Origin: Lentimicrobium saccharophilum
GTDB lineage: Bacteria > Bacteroidota > Bacteroidia > Bacteroidales > Lentimicrobiaceae
DNA: 64,000 bases
Direction: 5' to 3'
Assembly (NCBI RefSeq): GCF_001192835.1
Contig: NZ_DF968182.1
Coordinates: forward strand, 1,490,968-1,554,967
Shown here: one piece after another, positions 16,862 to 24,611 of the stretch
Layout of the letters: each line of letters begins with the position of its first letter
How positions within the stretch are numbered: position 1 is the first letter of the stretch
Translations under genes and position numbers: made by a program
Notes under the pieces: model-generated
Seen by the model: only the letters and a program-made list of their open reading frames with translations
Databases searched by the model: none
What the model was told of the DNA's origin: nothing

Positions 16862-18765
16862 GAACTGCAATACTATCTTTTTTACTTCTTAGCTTCATGC
16901 AACTGATTGCTCAACAAACAGCAGAAAAATTCAATTCTTTTCCTTTCGGAAGTATTAAGCCCGGAGGTTGGCTCAAAGCACAAATGCAAGAAGATATGAA
17001 CGGTTTTGTGGGAAACCTCGACAGAATTGTTCCTGAACTAATTAACGACCCTATTTATGCATCAGGAAGATTGGGGAAAAATAGCAAGGCTAAAGACCTG
17101 GGAAATCTGAAAGAAGGTGATGCCGCCGGCGACGAACAATACAAATGGTGGAACAGCGAAACGCAATCAAACTGGAGGGATGGTTATCTGCGAAATATTA
17201 TATTATTAAATGATGAAGTGGATATTGACAAAGTAAAGAACTATGTTGAACGCATTTTAGCTACACAGGATGAAGATGGATATTTAGGCATTTATGATAA
17301 AGAGATACGATACAAGTTCAATTCTGAAAATGGCGAACTCTGGTCAAAAGCAACTTTGTACCGGGGCCTGCTGGCATATTACGAATATACAAAAGACGAA
17401 CAAGTTTTTATGGCTGTTGAAAGAGCCGTTGCAAATGTTATGGAAAATTATCCCATCAATGTTTCAAGCCCATTTAGTTCCGGAACTTCATTCAATGGTG
17501 GTGTTTCACATGGTTTAACTTTTACCGATGTATTGGAAAGAATGTATTATCTTACTCAAAATAAAAAGTACAGAGATTATGCTCTGTTTCTCTATCATGA
17601 TTTTTCAAACACTTATCAATCGGAAGCCGATGCTCAATTAAAAAATATTTTGAATCCGGATTATAAACTTAAATCACATGGTGTACACACTTTTGAACAC
17701 TTAAGAGCTTTAATTATTGCAAAATATGCCTCCAATGACAAACAACTGGATGATGCGTTAAAAATCTATTTGGAAAGAATTAAAAACGCAACCACCATAA
17801 GTGGAGGTGCTATTGGTGATGAATGGATTAGCGAACGGAATGCTGATGAAACGAATACAGGTTATGAGTATTGTTCGTTACAGGAATTATTGGACAGCTA
17901 TTGTTTGTTATTTCAAAAATCCGGTAAAGCTGAAATAGGTGATGCAATAGAGAACATTTTTTATAATGCAGCACAAGGTGCAAGAAATCCATATCATTCA
18001 TGCATTGCCTATTTAAAAACTGACAATTCATATGAAATGTTGGGTACAAAAAATGGTGAGATTGAGCCGGGCAGAAAACAAACAAGATATAAATACTCGC
18101 CCGCTCATCAGGATGTTGCTGTTTGTTGTAATCCGAATGCAGGTAGGATTTCACCTTATTTTGTTCAAAATTCCTGGATGAAAGAAAACGAAAAAACTTT
18201 GGTTGCAACGTTATTAATGCCGAATATTCTGGAAACCACTCTCAATGGAAATAAAATAGAAATTGAAAATATAACACAATATCCTCACGAAAATGATTTT
18301 AGATTTAAAATAATACAAGCAAACCGATCAAAATTTACACTTAAAATCAGGAAACCTGTCTGGGTAAAAAAGATAAAAACGAATGAAAAATACACAATTG
18401 AAAATGATTATATTGTAATTGAAAGAGATTTTTCCCAAAATGATTATGTGGATATTTCATTTGAAACAGACATTCAAATAAAAACAGCTAATACGGGTTT
18501 TCATTATTTTACCTATGGTGCTTTGCTTTATTCTTTGCCAATTGAAGCAAAGGAAATCGACGGGAAAAATTATATAGACAATCTGGCTGATTTTACATAT
18601 GAACCTGTGGAGCCAGTAAAATATTTATTCAAAGAGGGCGTAAAAATTAATTATAAAAATGGAAAAATACAGACAAAATTAATTAATCAAAATACAGGAA
18701 AGTTAGAAAAAGCAGAACTATTACCAATAGGGAAAACCATTTTGCGACAGACATCTTTCATGTAA
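16858..18765 (+). CDS. GH127-type beta-L-arabinofuranosidase (DUF1680)
   Basis: 635 residues with a signal peptide (ends LIAQQ). The (alpha/alpha)6 barrel shows the zinc-thiolate set of GH127: E337-x-C339 in YEYCSLQ and C423-C424 in VAVCCNPN, equivalent to the Glu, Cys and Cys-Cys pair of Bifidobacterium HypBA1, where one of the paired Cys is the nucleophile. SHGVHTFEHLRALI is another family block. Predicted to remove terminal beta-L-arabinofuranose or a related sugar from plant-type glycans. It follows GH92 with a 4-base overlap and presumably shares its AraC control. Confidence 0.88.
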   Translation: MRTAILSFLLLSFMQLIAQQTAEKFNSFPFGSIKPGGWLKAQMQEDMNGFVGNLDRIVPELINDPIYASGRLGKNSKAKDLGNLKEGDAAGDEQYKWWNSETQSNWRDGYLRNIILLNDEVDIDKVKNYVERILATQDEDGYLGIYDKEIRYKFNSENGELWSKATLYRGLLAYYEYTKDEQVFMAVERAVANVMENYPINVSSPFSSGTSFNGGVSHGLTFTDVLERMYYLTQNKKYRDYALFLYHDFSNTYQSEADAQLKNILNPDYKLKSHGVHTFEHLRALIIAKYASNDKQLDDALKIYLERIKNATTISGGAIGDEWISERNADETNTGYEYCSLQELLDSYCLLFQKSGKAEIGDAIENIFYNAAQGARNPYHSCIAYLKTDNSYEMLGTKNGEIEPGRKQTRYKYSPAHQDVAVCCNPNAGRISPYFVQNSWMKENEKTLVATLLMPNILETTLNGNKIEIENITQYPHENDFRFKIIQANRSKFTLKIRKPVWVKKIKTNEKYTIENDYIVIERDFSQNDYVDISFETDIQIKTANTGFHYFTYGALLYSLPIEAKEIDGKNYIDNLADFTYEPVEPVKYLFKEGVKINYKNGKIQTKLINQNTGKLEKAELLPIGKTILRQTSFM

Positions 18766-19021
18766 CAAAGCATTTTTATTGACTATATTTGATTGTTTAA
18801 TAAACTATTTGCAACAACCCGGCAAGTTCTTGATTTATTGATTTTAATAAAGCACAGAGGCGCAACACGCGGTTTAGTTAATAAGAGTTTCAGCAGGTTT
18901 TCAGTGGGTAATAACCCGCTCTGGAATTTGCTGTAACATGGCAGGTAAAGAGACCGTAATCCCTTACTAACCATAACGCAAAACGCTGTAGCCCTTTTTA
19001 GGACCGAAAAACGACACCTAC

Positions 19022-19567
19022 ATGAGAATAGAATACACATTAGAAAAAATTGATTTTTTAAAGTATCAGCTTTTTGCCGCCTCTAAATCGGAGAGGATAA
19101 TAAAGAGTAGAAAAAACTCCAGAATTAGGGTGCCAATGATTTACTTCATTTTAGGACTTCTCCTTTTTGCACTCGCTGACTTGATTTTTGCCATTATATT
19201 TATTGGAGTTGGTGTTGCGTGGTATTTTCTGCATCCGTACTTTATGAAAAAAAGGTATGTTCGCCATTTTGAAAAATACATTGACGAAAACTATCAAAAT
19301 AGATTCGGCAAGCCGATTACATTGGATTTTAATGAAGAGTATATTATCACAACTGATTATATAGGAGAAAGCAGACTGAAAATTAAAGAGATAGCAGAGA
19401 TTAATGAAATCAATAATTACGTATTTCTTAAATTCTCATCGGGCGAATCATTGATTATCCCAAAAGATAGAATAGAAAACATGAATGAATTAAATAACAT
19501 ACTAACTAAAATCGTTTACGATCTGAGCATCAATCATAATATTGACTTAGATTGGCAATGGAAATAA
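19022..19567 (+). CDS. YcxB-like membrane protein
   Basis: 181 residues. A short N-terminal strand region (MRIEYTLEKIDFLKYQLF) is followed by two adjacent membrane helices (about 38-72), then a beta-rich C-terminal domain containing TLDFNEEYIITTDYIGESRLKIKEIAEINE. That order matches YcxB-like proteins (helix hairpin plus a PH-like domain), whose function is unknown. It is 9 bases before the next gene, so the two form a pair. The 256 bases before it hold short palindromes, including CCATAAC at 18971, but no promoter I could recognise. Confidence 0.6.
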   Translation: MRIEYTLEKIDFLKYQLFAASKSERIIKSRKNSRIRVPMIYFILGLLLFALADLIFAIIFIGVGVAWYFLHPYFMKKRYVRHFEKYIDENYQNRFGKPITLDFNEEYIITTDYIGESRLKIKEIAEINEINNYVFLKFSSGESLIIPKDRIENMNELNNILTKIVYDLSINHNIDLDWQWK

Positions 19568-19576
19568 ATTAAACTA

Positions 19577-20104
19577 ATGACAATCAGAACATTTTGGACA
19601 CTATTTTTAAAAATCCTTGGGATTTGGCTAATTCTAAGTGGATTGACTGTTATTCCTCAATTTATTAGTGCTTTCGCATTTTTTGGAGAGAATCATCAGG
19701 ACAACTTTTTTGCGGCTATTTATATCATCGCCATATTACTTTTAACGGTCGGATTATACTTTGTTGTACTGAAACTATTGGTGTTTAATTCAAATTGGTT
19801 AATTGAAAAGTTGAAGTTAGATAAGGGATTTCAGGAAGAAAAACTGGATTTAAACATAACGCTAAAGACCGTTTTAACAATAGCGACAATTGTGATTGGA
19901 GGTTTAATTCTCGTTGACGCTTTGCCAATGCTATGCAAACAGATTTTCACATTTATGCTGCAGAAATCTGTATTTAGAGAAGGCCCTCAATTTTCCTGGA
20001 TAATTTTTTATTTCATTAAAGCACTTATTGGATACCTTTTAATGACCAATAGTAAAGCGGTGATTAATTACATAGATAAAAAGACAGAAAACATTGAAAA
20101 CTAA
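19577..20104 (+). CDS. Four-helix membrane protein of unknown function
   Basis: 175 residues with about four membrane helices (near 10-30, 45-68, 95-118 and 140-160). Not recognised. It directly follows the YcxB-like gene and is AT-rich. A strong hairpin 25 bases after its stop probably ends the transcript. Confidence 0.65.
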   Translation: MTIRTFWTLFLKILGIWLILSGLTVIPQFISAFAFFGENHQDNFFAAIYIIAILLLTVGLYFVVLKLLVFNSNWLIEKLKLDKGFQEEKLDLNITLKTVLTIATIVIGGLILVDALPMLCKQIFTFMLQKSVFREGPQFSWIIFYFIKALIGYLLMTNSKAVINYIDKKTENIEN

Positions 20105-20128
20105 ATAAAAACGGCTTACAATCGTGTA

Positions 20129-20164
20129 GACGCACCGGTGAGCGGTAAAGCCCACCGGTGCGTC
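20129..20164 (+). terminator. 12-bp stem hairpin, probable terminator
   Basis: GACGCACCGGTG (20129-20140) and CACCGGTGCGTC (20153-20164) form a perfect 12-bp stem with a 12-base loop, followed by TTT only. It ends the two-gene membrane pair and stands 3 bases before the duplicated TrpF fragment, so it could instead be part of a recombination junction. Confidence 0.6.
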
Positions 20165-20167
20165 TTT

Positions 20168-20255
20168 CGGCTTTGACCTCTGCAGCGGGGTAAGGACCAA
20201 TGGAAAACCGGATGCCGTAAAGCTAAAGGCGTTTTTTGAGGCCATTGACGGTTAA
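20168..20255 (+). pseudogene. Fragment: last 28 codons of a TrpF-like gene (copy 2)
   Basis: Reads GFDLCSGVRTNGK, then a Pro for Leu change, and ends AIDG and a stop, against GLDLCSGVRTNGK ... AIDI in the complete gene at 11404-12057. Identity is about 91 % over 90 bases including the stop. No 5' part is present. It looks like the 3' end of a related strain's allele brought in with, or displaced by, the AT-rich block between the two copies. Confidence 0.85.
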
Positions 20256-20572
20256 ACCGACACCCAAAACCCGCCCTGACCGGCAAGAATAACTCAACAG
20301 GCTGCGCAAAAGACTGGTCCGGAATGCATTAATCAAAGTATATGATAATATTAAAATCAGCATAAGAATATCAAAAGCTGGTGTTCTTTTTGTACTTTTA
20401 AGAAGAAAAATGCTTCTTTTATAAGAAGGAAATAAAATATGGAAGCAGGGGCAACTGACTGTTCGCATTAAACAGCATGCTTTGCCCAACCATTTACCCG
20501 TTAGCGGCCATATTCTGAAGACTGTGCAGAACAGAAAATGACCCGCAATAAGTAAAAAAATATCTACAGGCA
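20256..20572 (+). other. Spacer with promoter-micro-ORF-boundary module, copy 2
   Basis: Same layout as copy 1: TrpF stop, about 140 bases, a TACTTTTA box (20393-20400), a 38-base leader containing GAAGAAAAATGCTTCTTTTA, the micro-ORF (20439-20471), then GCCCAAC (20484-20490) and the boundary GTTAGCGGCC (20500-20509), 63 bases before the antiporter ATG. The distance from the TrpF stop to the micro-ORF (about 185 bases) matches copy 1, so the whole arrangement, not just the gene end, is duplicated. Confidence 0.65.
20439..20471 (+). CDS. Micro-ORF copy 2, MEAGATDCSH
   Basis: 10 codons sharing M-x-A-G-A-x-D-C with copies 1 and 3. Compared with copy 1, the Ala and Asp codons differ only at third positions (GCG to GCA, GAT to GAC). 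Downstream of the Cys the copies diverge and stop. Translation is inferred. Confidence 0.45.
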   Translation: MEAGATDCSH

Positions 20573-21742
20573 ATGGCAGTAACCGTTATCATAACATTTT
20601 GCGTTCTTTTACTCATTGCTTATGTATTTGACCTGACATCATCCAAAACGAAAGTTCCGTCCGTTATTCTTTTATTGCTATTAGGGTGGTCAGTCAGACA
20701 ACTGACTACATTCTTTGACATTCAGCTTCCTGATCTTTCTCCCGCCCTGCCGGGCTTAGGGACAATCGGATTAATTCTTATCGTTCTGGAAGGTTCTTTG
20801 GAACTCGAACTTAACAAATCCAGGTACGTGCTGATCAGAAAATCCATTTTCAGCGCACTGATTTCAATGATTGCCCTGGCATTTTTTCTTGCATTTGCAT
20901 TTCAACACTACGGAAACTTCGGGTTTAAAGACAGCCTGACAAATGCAATTCCGTTTTGTGTAATCAGCAGTGCCATTGCAATTCCAAGCGTCAGAAATCT
21001 CTCATCCGTCAACAAAGAGTTTGTGATTTATGAAAGCAGTTTGTCCGACATTTCAGGTGTTCTTATTTTCAACTTTCTTGTACTTAACGAAATAATTGAC
21101 AGATTTTCAATTGGAAACTTCGCGCTGCAGCTTATCATCATCACGGCTGTTTCTTTCGTTGCAACAATCGGACTTTCATTTCTGCTGAGCAAAATTGAAC
21201 ACCATATTAAATTTGTTCCTATTATTTTGCTGATAGTCTTAATTTATGCCGTTTCAGAAATCTACCATCTCCCGGGACTGATTTTTATTTTGCTCTTTGG
21301 TCTGTCAATCGGCAACCTCGACGAGCTGAAACGCTTTAAATGGATTGAAAAATTCAAACCTGAGGAGTTAAACAGGGAGGTAATCAAATTCAGGGAATTG
21401 ACAATAGAAGGAACGTTTCTGGTGAGGGCGTTATTCTTTCTGCTTTTCGGTTACTTAATAGAGACGGGTGAGGTGTTAAATGCGGAAACTCTCCGGTGGA
21501 CATTGTTCATTGTGTTTTTCATCTTCGTTTTCCGCGCAGTGCAGCTGAAACTTTCCAGACTCCCTTTGCTGCCATTACTGTTTGTTGCGCCGAGAGGACT
21601 TATTACCATTTTACTTTTTCTTTCCATTGAACCTGCACATACAATTTCAATTGTAAACAAGTCGCTTATTATTCAGGTTATTGTTCTGACCTCGTTGCTG
21701 ATGATGTTTGGCTTAATGGCTTCCAGGTCTAAAAAGAAATGA
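20573..21742 (+). CDS. Cation:proton antiporter (Na+/H+ exchanger type)
   Basis: 389 residues with about 11-12 membrane helices, an integral inner-membrane protein. GLGTIGLILIVLEGSLEL resembles the helix before the unwound ion-binding region of CPA-type exchangers. ESSLSDISGVLIFN carries the acidic residue expected to bind the ion, and LFVAPRGLITILLF matches the PRG motif of NhaP-like exchangers. It lacks the C-terminal TrkA domains of KefB types. Na+ or K+ exchange cannot be told apart from sequence. It follows the module copy 2 and is less AT-rich than the block before it. Confidence 0.82.
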   Translation: MAVTVIITFCVLLLIAYVFDLTSSKTKVPSVILLLLLGWSVRQLTTFFDIQLPDLSPALPGLGTIGLILIVLEGSLELELNKSRYVLIRKSIFSALISMIALAFFLAFAFQHYGNFGFKDSLTNAIPFCVISSAIAIPSVRNLSSVNKEFVIYESSLSDISGVLIFNFLVLNEIIDRFSIGNFALQLIIITAVSFVATIGLSFLLSKIEHHIKFVPIILLIVLIYAVSEIYHLPGLIFILLFGLSIGNLDELKRFKWIEKFKPEELNREVIKFRELTIEGTFLVRALFFLLFGYLIETGEVLNAETLRWTLFIVFFIFVFRAVQLKLSRLPLLPLLFVAPRGLITILLFLSIEPAHTISIVNKSLIIQVIVLTSLLMMFGLMASRSKKK

Positions 21743-22084
21743 TTGAAAATCTGCAATAACACAGTTTTAATCGAAAAGTATAGTGCAAACGGCCCTGCAG
21801 GAGATGACTGATGAACATAATGCTCACGATATATCCCGCCAGCGGCAGGCTTTTTTCTTCATTTACCCCGCATATTATCCAACTTAGGTTAACCGTTGAA
21901 TCGACAGGATATTCCGGCATAAAAGAATTTCATAAATATTCATTGAATTTCCCAGACATTTTGAATTCTTTTGTAATTTTCGAGGTGATTGCCCCCCTGG
22001 AATACAGATAAGGATTAAGAGATGGTAGCGGGAGCGAGTGATTGTAAATGATTGTAATTAATTAAATGACTAATTAGTTGAGTA
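21743..22084 (+). other. Spacer with promoter-micro-ORF module, copy 3, cut by the IS
   Basis: After the antiporter, about 200 bases hold no recognisable feature. A TAATTTTC box (21974-21981), a 40-base leader and the micro-ORF (22022-22051) follow, then TAATTAATTAAATGACTAAT, identical in large part to 12284-12300. The IS is inserted at 22084/23382; on its right the sequence resumes with the boundary GTTGCGTGGC (23400-23409). Confidence 0.65.
22022..22051 (+). CDS. Micro-ORF copy 3, MVAGASDCK
   Basis: 9 codons with the shared M-x-A-G-A-x-D-C pattern. Gly is GGA here against GGG in the other two copies, and the second shared Ala is GCG against GCA. It lies 40 bases after a promoter-like box. 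Translation is inferred. Confidence 0.42.
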   Translation: MVAGASDCK

Positions 22085-23381
22085 CATTACTGTCCACTTA
22101 AATTAGCCTGAGGGACAGTTGGTTATAAAATGGTTCTTTGACATCTTGGTAGTTCACGTTTTTAAATAGCTCATTAACAGGAGTTTTGTCTAGTAACGAT
22201 ATGCCCAATACCTGTAGAATTTCGTAGGTTGACCGTTCAATTTTCAAGCTGGAACCAACAATGGAGACCAGACAATATGAAATGATGGCCGAATATACTT
22301 GAATACGCACAGCGTTTTCTGTTATACCCCAGAATGCTTTGATCTTCAGATGTTGTTTGATCCACTTGAAGAATAACTCAATCTGCCATCGGTTTTTGTA
22401 TAGGAAAGCAATCTCCTCGGCTGATAGTTCAAAGTTGTTTGAAAGAAAAACAAAAGTCCTGTCTGATTCTTTGTCGTAGAACTTGACCCTGCGGAGTTTT
22501 TCAGGATAGTCTTTGGATACATAAAAGCCGGTAAGCTTGCCGATTTGATCGCTTTTTACCCCAGTTTCTTTGTTGCTTTTTAACGAATACAAACGCTTAA
22601 AGCAAAGGTTCGTTTTTGCTCTGACAACAAAATATGCAGAATGCCGGGTAATTCGGTAGAGTCTTTCAAAATCAACATAGCCCCGATCAAAGATATAATA
22701 GGCTTCAGGCTCATAAACAAGCATATCCATTGCGTTTACATCATGAGCCCCGGCCACAGAGACATGCACAAATGCTGGTATCTGGGTTGTGACATCAAAC
22801 AGTGTATTCAGTTTGATTCCTCCTTTTCGCTTGCGGAATTTAGCCCACCAGAAGACATTCAAACACAAGTCAATGGTGGTAGAGTCAAAAGCATAAACCT
22901 GTCCCTTAATCTTAAAGTCATGATTTTGTCTTTGTTTACGGGCTATGGCAACCAGATGGTAGGCAAATTCTTCAAAGATCCGGTAATCCCTTTTTTCATT
23001 GGCTTTTGCCAGATTGCTCCGGGTTACACTTTTCCCAAAACCTAAGTGATATGATTTGCCTCCATGTGCATTGATTGCAACAATCAAGTCTCTCAAACTA
23101 TCCCGGTTGGTAAGTTGGCCGAATACCATACAAAGCAACTGGTTCCAGCAACTAAAATGCCGTACATGCTTGTTGCCGTGATACTTGCTAACATACTTGT
23201 CAAACACTTTGTACGGCAATAATTCTACAATTTGAGCAAAAACATATTTCCCTTGATTCATGGTTTGCAGGTTTTGCGGCAAACCTAATCAATTCAAATC
23301 GTTCCCAGCTCAAAAAGCTCTGAAAGCGTGATCTGTCAAGGATTTCAAAGAACGTTGGTTAAAATTTAGTGGACACTAATG
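22085..23381 (-). mobile_element. IS4-family insertion sequence, complete, 1297 bp
   Basis: Ends are imperfect terminal inverted repeats, CATTACTGTCCACT on the left and CATTAGTGTCCACT read inward from the right. It is flanked by a 9-bp direct target duplication AGTTGAGTA (22076-22084 and 23382-23390), within the 9-12 bp usual for the IS4 family. It contains one intact transposase gene, so it may still be active. It split the copy 3 module from the gene behind it. Confidence 0.93.
22098..23261 (-). CDS. IS4-family transposase (DUF4372 type)
   Basis: 387 residues from ATG (MNQGKYVFAQ); an in-frame TTG seven codons upstream is less likely. An N-terminal DUF4372-like region (to about 80) precedes the DDE catalytic domain: first Asp in YAFDSTTIDL, second in YYIFDRGYVDF, and Glu in the IS4 Y-(2)-R-(3)-E-(6)-K-type motif YKNRWQIELFFKWIKQ. 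No frameshift or stop interrupts it, so it looks functional. Length is normal. Confidence 0.93.
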   Translation of the reverse strand: MNQGKYVFAQIVELLPYKVFDKYVSKYHGNKHVRHFSCWNQLLCMVFGQLTNRDSLRDLIVAINAHGGKSYHLGFGKSVTRSNLAKANEKRDYRIFEEFAYHLVAIARKQRQNHDFKIKGQVYAFDSTTIDLCLNVFWWAKFRKRKGGIKLNTLFDVTTQIPAFVHVSVAGAHDVNAMDMLVYEPEAYYIFDRGYVDFERLYRITRHSAYFVVRAKTNLCFKRLYSLKSNKETGVKSDQIGKLTGFYVSKDYPEKLRRVKFYDKESDRTFVFLSNNFELSAEEIAFLYKNRWQIELFFKWIKQHLKIKAFWGITENAVRIQVYSAIISYCLVSIVGSSLKIERSTYEILQVLGISLLDKTPVNELFKNVNYQDVKEPFYNQLSLRLI

Positions 23382-23399
23382 AGTTGAGTATATTTATAC

Positions 23400-23409
23400 G
23401 TTGCGTGGC
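23400..23409 (+). other. Boundary GTTGCGTGGC, 5' side of third accessory block
   Basis: Aligns with GTTATGGC (12322) and GTTAGCGGCC (20500); each is followed by A[CT]ATT and GAA. Its reverse complement GCCACGCAAC matches GCCACACAAC at 24032-24041 in 9 of 10 bases, just after the two small genes it precedes. Candidate recombination boundary. Confidence 0.4.
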
Positions 23410-23490
23410 ATATTAGAAAACTAAAACGGGAAATAACTTTGTTAAACAGATAAATTAAAGTAATATTAATTAAATAAAGGAGGAGTAATC

Positions 23491-23637
23491 ATGACCGGAA
23501 TAACTGTAATAATCGTAATTCTTGTTCCCATTGCATTTCAAATTTTTATGCTTCAAATTAAACAGGACAAAAGACACAATGAAATAAAAGAAATCCTCAA
23601 TGGAATTGAGGAAAAACTTGAAAAACATAATCCTTAA
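23491..23637 (+). CDS. Small single-helix membrane protein, 48 residues
   Basis: ATG at 23491 is preceded by AAAGGAGGAGTAATC, a near-perfect ribosome binding site that is rare in this phylum. The protein is one hydrophobic helix (about 3-22, ITVIIVILVPIAFQIFML) followed by a charged helical tail with a heptad-like pattern (IKEILNGIEEKLEK), so it probably lies in the inner membrane with a cytoplasmic coiled coil. Its stop is 2 bases before the ATG of the next gene, so the two are coupled and may form a complex. No family recognised. Confidence 0.7.
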   Translation: MTGITVIIVILVPIAFQIFMLQIKQDKRHNEIKEILNGIEEKLEKHNP

Positions 23638-23639
23638 AT

Positions 23640-24047
23640 ATGGAGGAATCAACTTTTGATGCAAAACATGACAAGAATGCACCATATTGGGCTGCAGCAC
23701 TTGTATTTTTTGGTATATTAGGATTATCGACAATTTGGATTGATTTTGGAAAATTTTGGAAGGGATACTTGCTTGACATGGCAGGGCCTGCCTGGAATTA
23801 TATATTATTTCGGGGACTTTTCACATACAAAACAAACAATTCATGGACACGTTTTTTTTCACCAAATAGAACTTTGGTAATATTTCTGATAGTGTGTTTT
23901 GGAATTGAAACTTTGCAATATTTTAAGATTTACGATTCAACATTTGATACTTGGGATTTTCTTGCTTACATTTCTGTGCTTGTCCCAGTGTTTTTAATAG
24001 ACAAAAGCTCGATTAAAAAAAGTAGAAATACGCCACACAACACGTAA
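23640..24047 (+). CDS. Small membrane protein, VanZ/DUF2809-like
   Basis: 135 residues with about four membrane helices (near 17-35, 47-60, 78-97 and 104-122). The C-terminal half, FGIETLQYFKIYDSTFDTWDFLAYISVL, has the E-(3)-Q plus D-x-x-D layout of VanZ/DUF2809 proteins. Those are small membrane proteins; VanZ itself lowers teicoplanin sensitivity, the others are unassigned. Translationally coupled to the preceding 48-residue protein. Its last codons contain the attC-like left end. Confidence 0.6.
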   Translation: MEESTFDAKHDKNAPYWAAALVFFGILGLSTIWIDFGKFWKGYLLDMAGPAWNYILFRGLFTYKTNNSWTRFFSPNRTLVIFLIVCFGIETLQYFKIYDSTFDTWDFLAYISVLVPVFLIDKSSIKKSRNTPHNT

Positions 24048-24168
24048 TAAAAAACATAGGGAGAAAAGTGCTAAATTTGAACGACATATCATTTAATAAA
24101 AAGTTTAATAGCTTGATAGATTGGTTCTTTGATATGCCCTAAGTTTCTTATTGCCGGGCCGTTGTGTG
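24032..24168 (+). other. attC-like nested palindrome after the small membrane gene pair
   Basis: Outer arms GCCACACAAC (24032-24041) and GTTGTGTG (24161-24168) are complementary over CACACAAC. An inner pair CATATCA (24085-24091) and TGATATG (24130-24136) is also exact. Length is 137 bases, within the range of long attC sites such as Vibrio VCRs. The left arm pairs 9/10 with the boundary at 23400, as expected if a cassette carries its own 5' half-site. The outer ends deviate from canonical RYYYAAC/GTTRRRY. Confidence 0.4.
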
Positions 24169-24204
24169 CAACTATGGGAAACGCCTGCTATAAACAAATA
24201 AGCA

Positions 24205-24597
24205 ATGACAATGAAGACGATTAAGAAAACAATCTTGCCAGTTCTGATAGCAACAATCTGGATTAGCATATCCGAATTTGTCAGAAATGAGTTTTTGCTA
24301 AAATCATATTGGACAGACCATTATGAAAGTATGGGATTGAATTTTCCATCCGAACCAATTAATGGAATAATATGGGGAATATGGTCATTATGTTTTGCCA
24401 TCAGCATATATATTTTTGCCAAGAAGTTTACATTGATGCAGACAACCTTTATTGCATGGTTTGTCGGGTTCGTTTTTATGTGGCTTGTGATTGGCAATCT
24501 GAATGTTTTACCGTTTGGAATTTTACCTTTTGCAATCCCGTTAAGTATTTTAGAAGCATTTCTGGCTTCGTTAATCGTTAAAAAGGTAAAAATATAA
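24205..24597 (+). CDS. Small membrane protein of unknown function
   Basis: 130 residues, about four hydrophobic helices (near 9-26, 52-72, 78-98 and 100-124). An ATG two codons later (MKTIKK) is an equally good start. It begins 37 bases after the GTTGTGTG boundary. Not recognised. AT-rich like the rest of the block. Confidence 0.65.
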   Translation: MTMKTIKKTILPVLIATIWISISEFVRNEFLLKSYWTDHYESMGLNFPSEPINGIIWGIWSLCFAISIYIFAKKFTLMQTTFIAWFVGFVFMWLVIGNLNVLPFGILPFAIPLSILEAFLASLIVKKVKI

Positions 24598-24611
24598 CAG
24601 AATTGGATTTA

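Noticed and set aside
18766-19021. A third attC-like site after GH127
   Set aside because: CCATAAC at 18971 and a GCGCAACACGCG stretch hint at one, but no matching GTT end at the right distance completes a palindrome.
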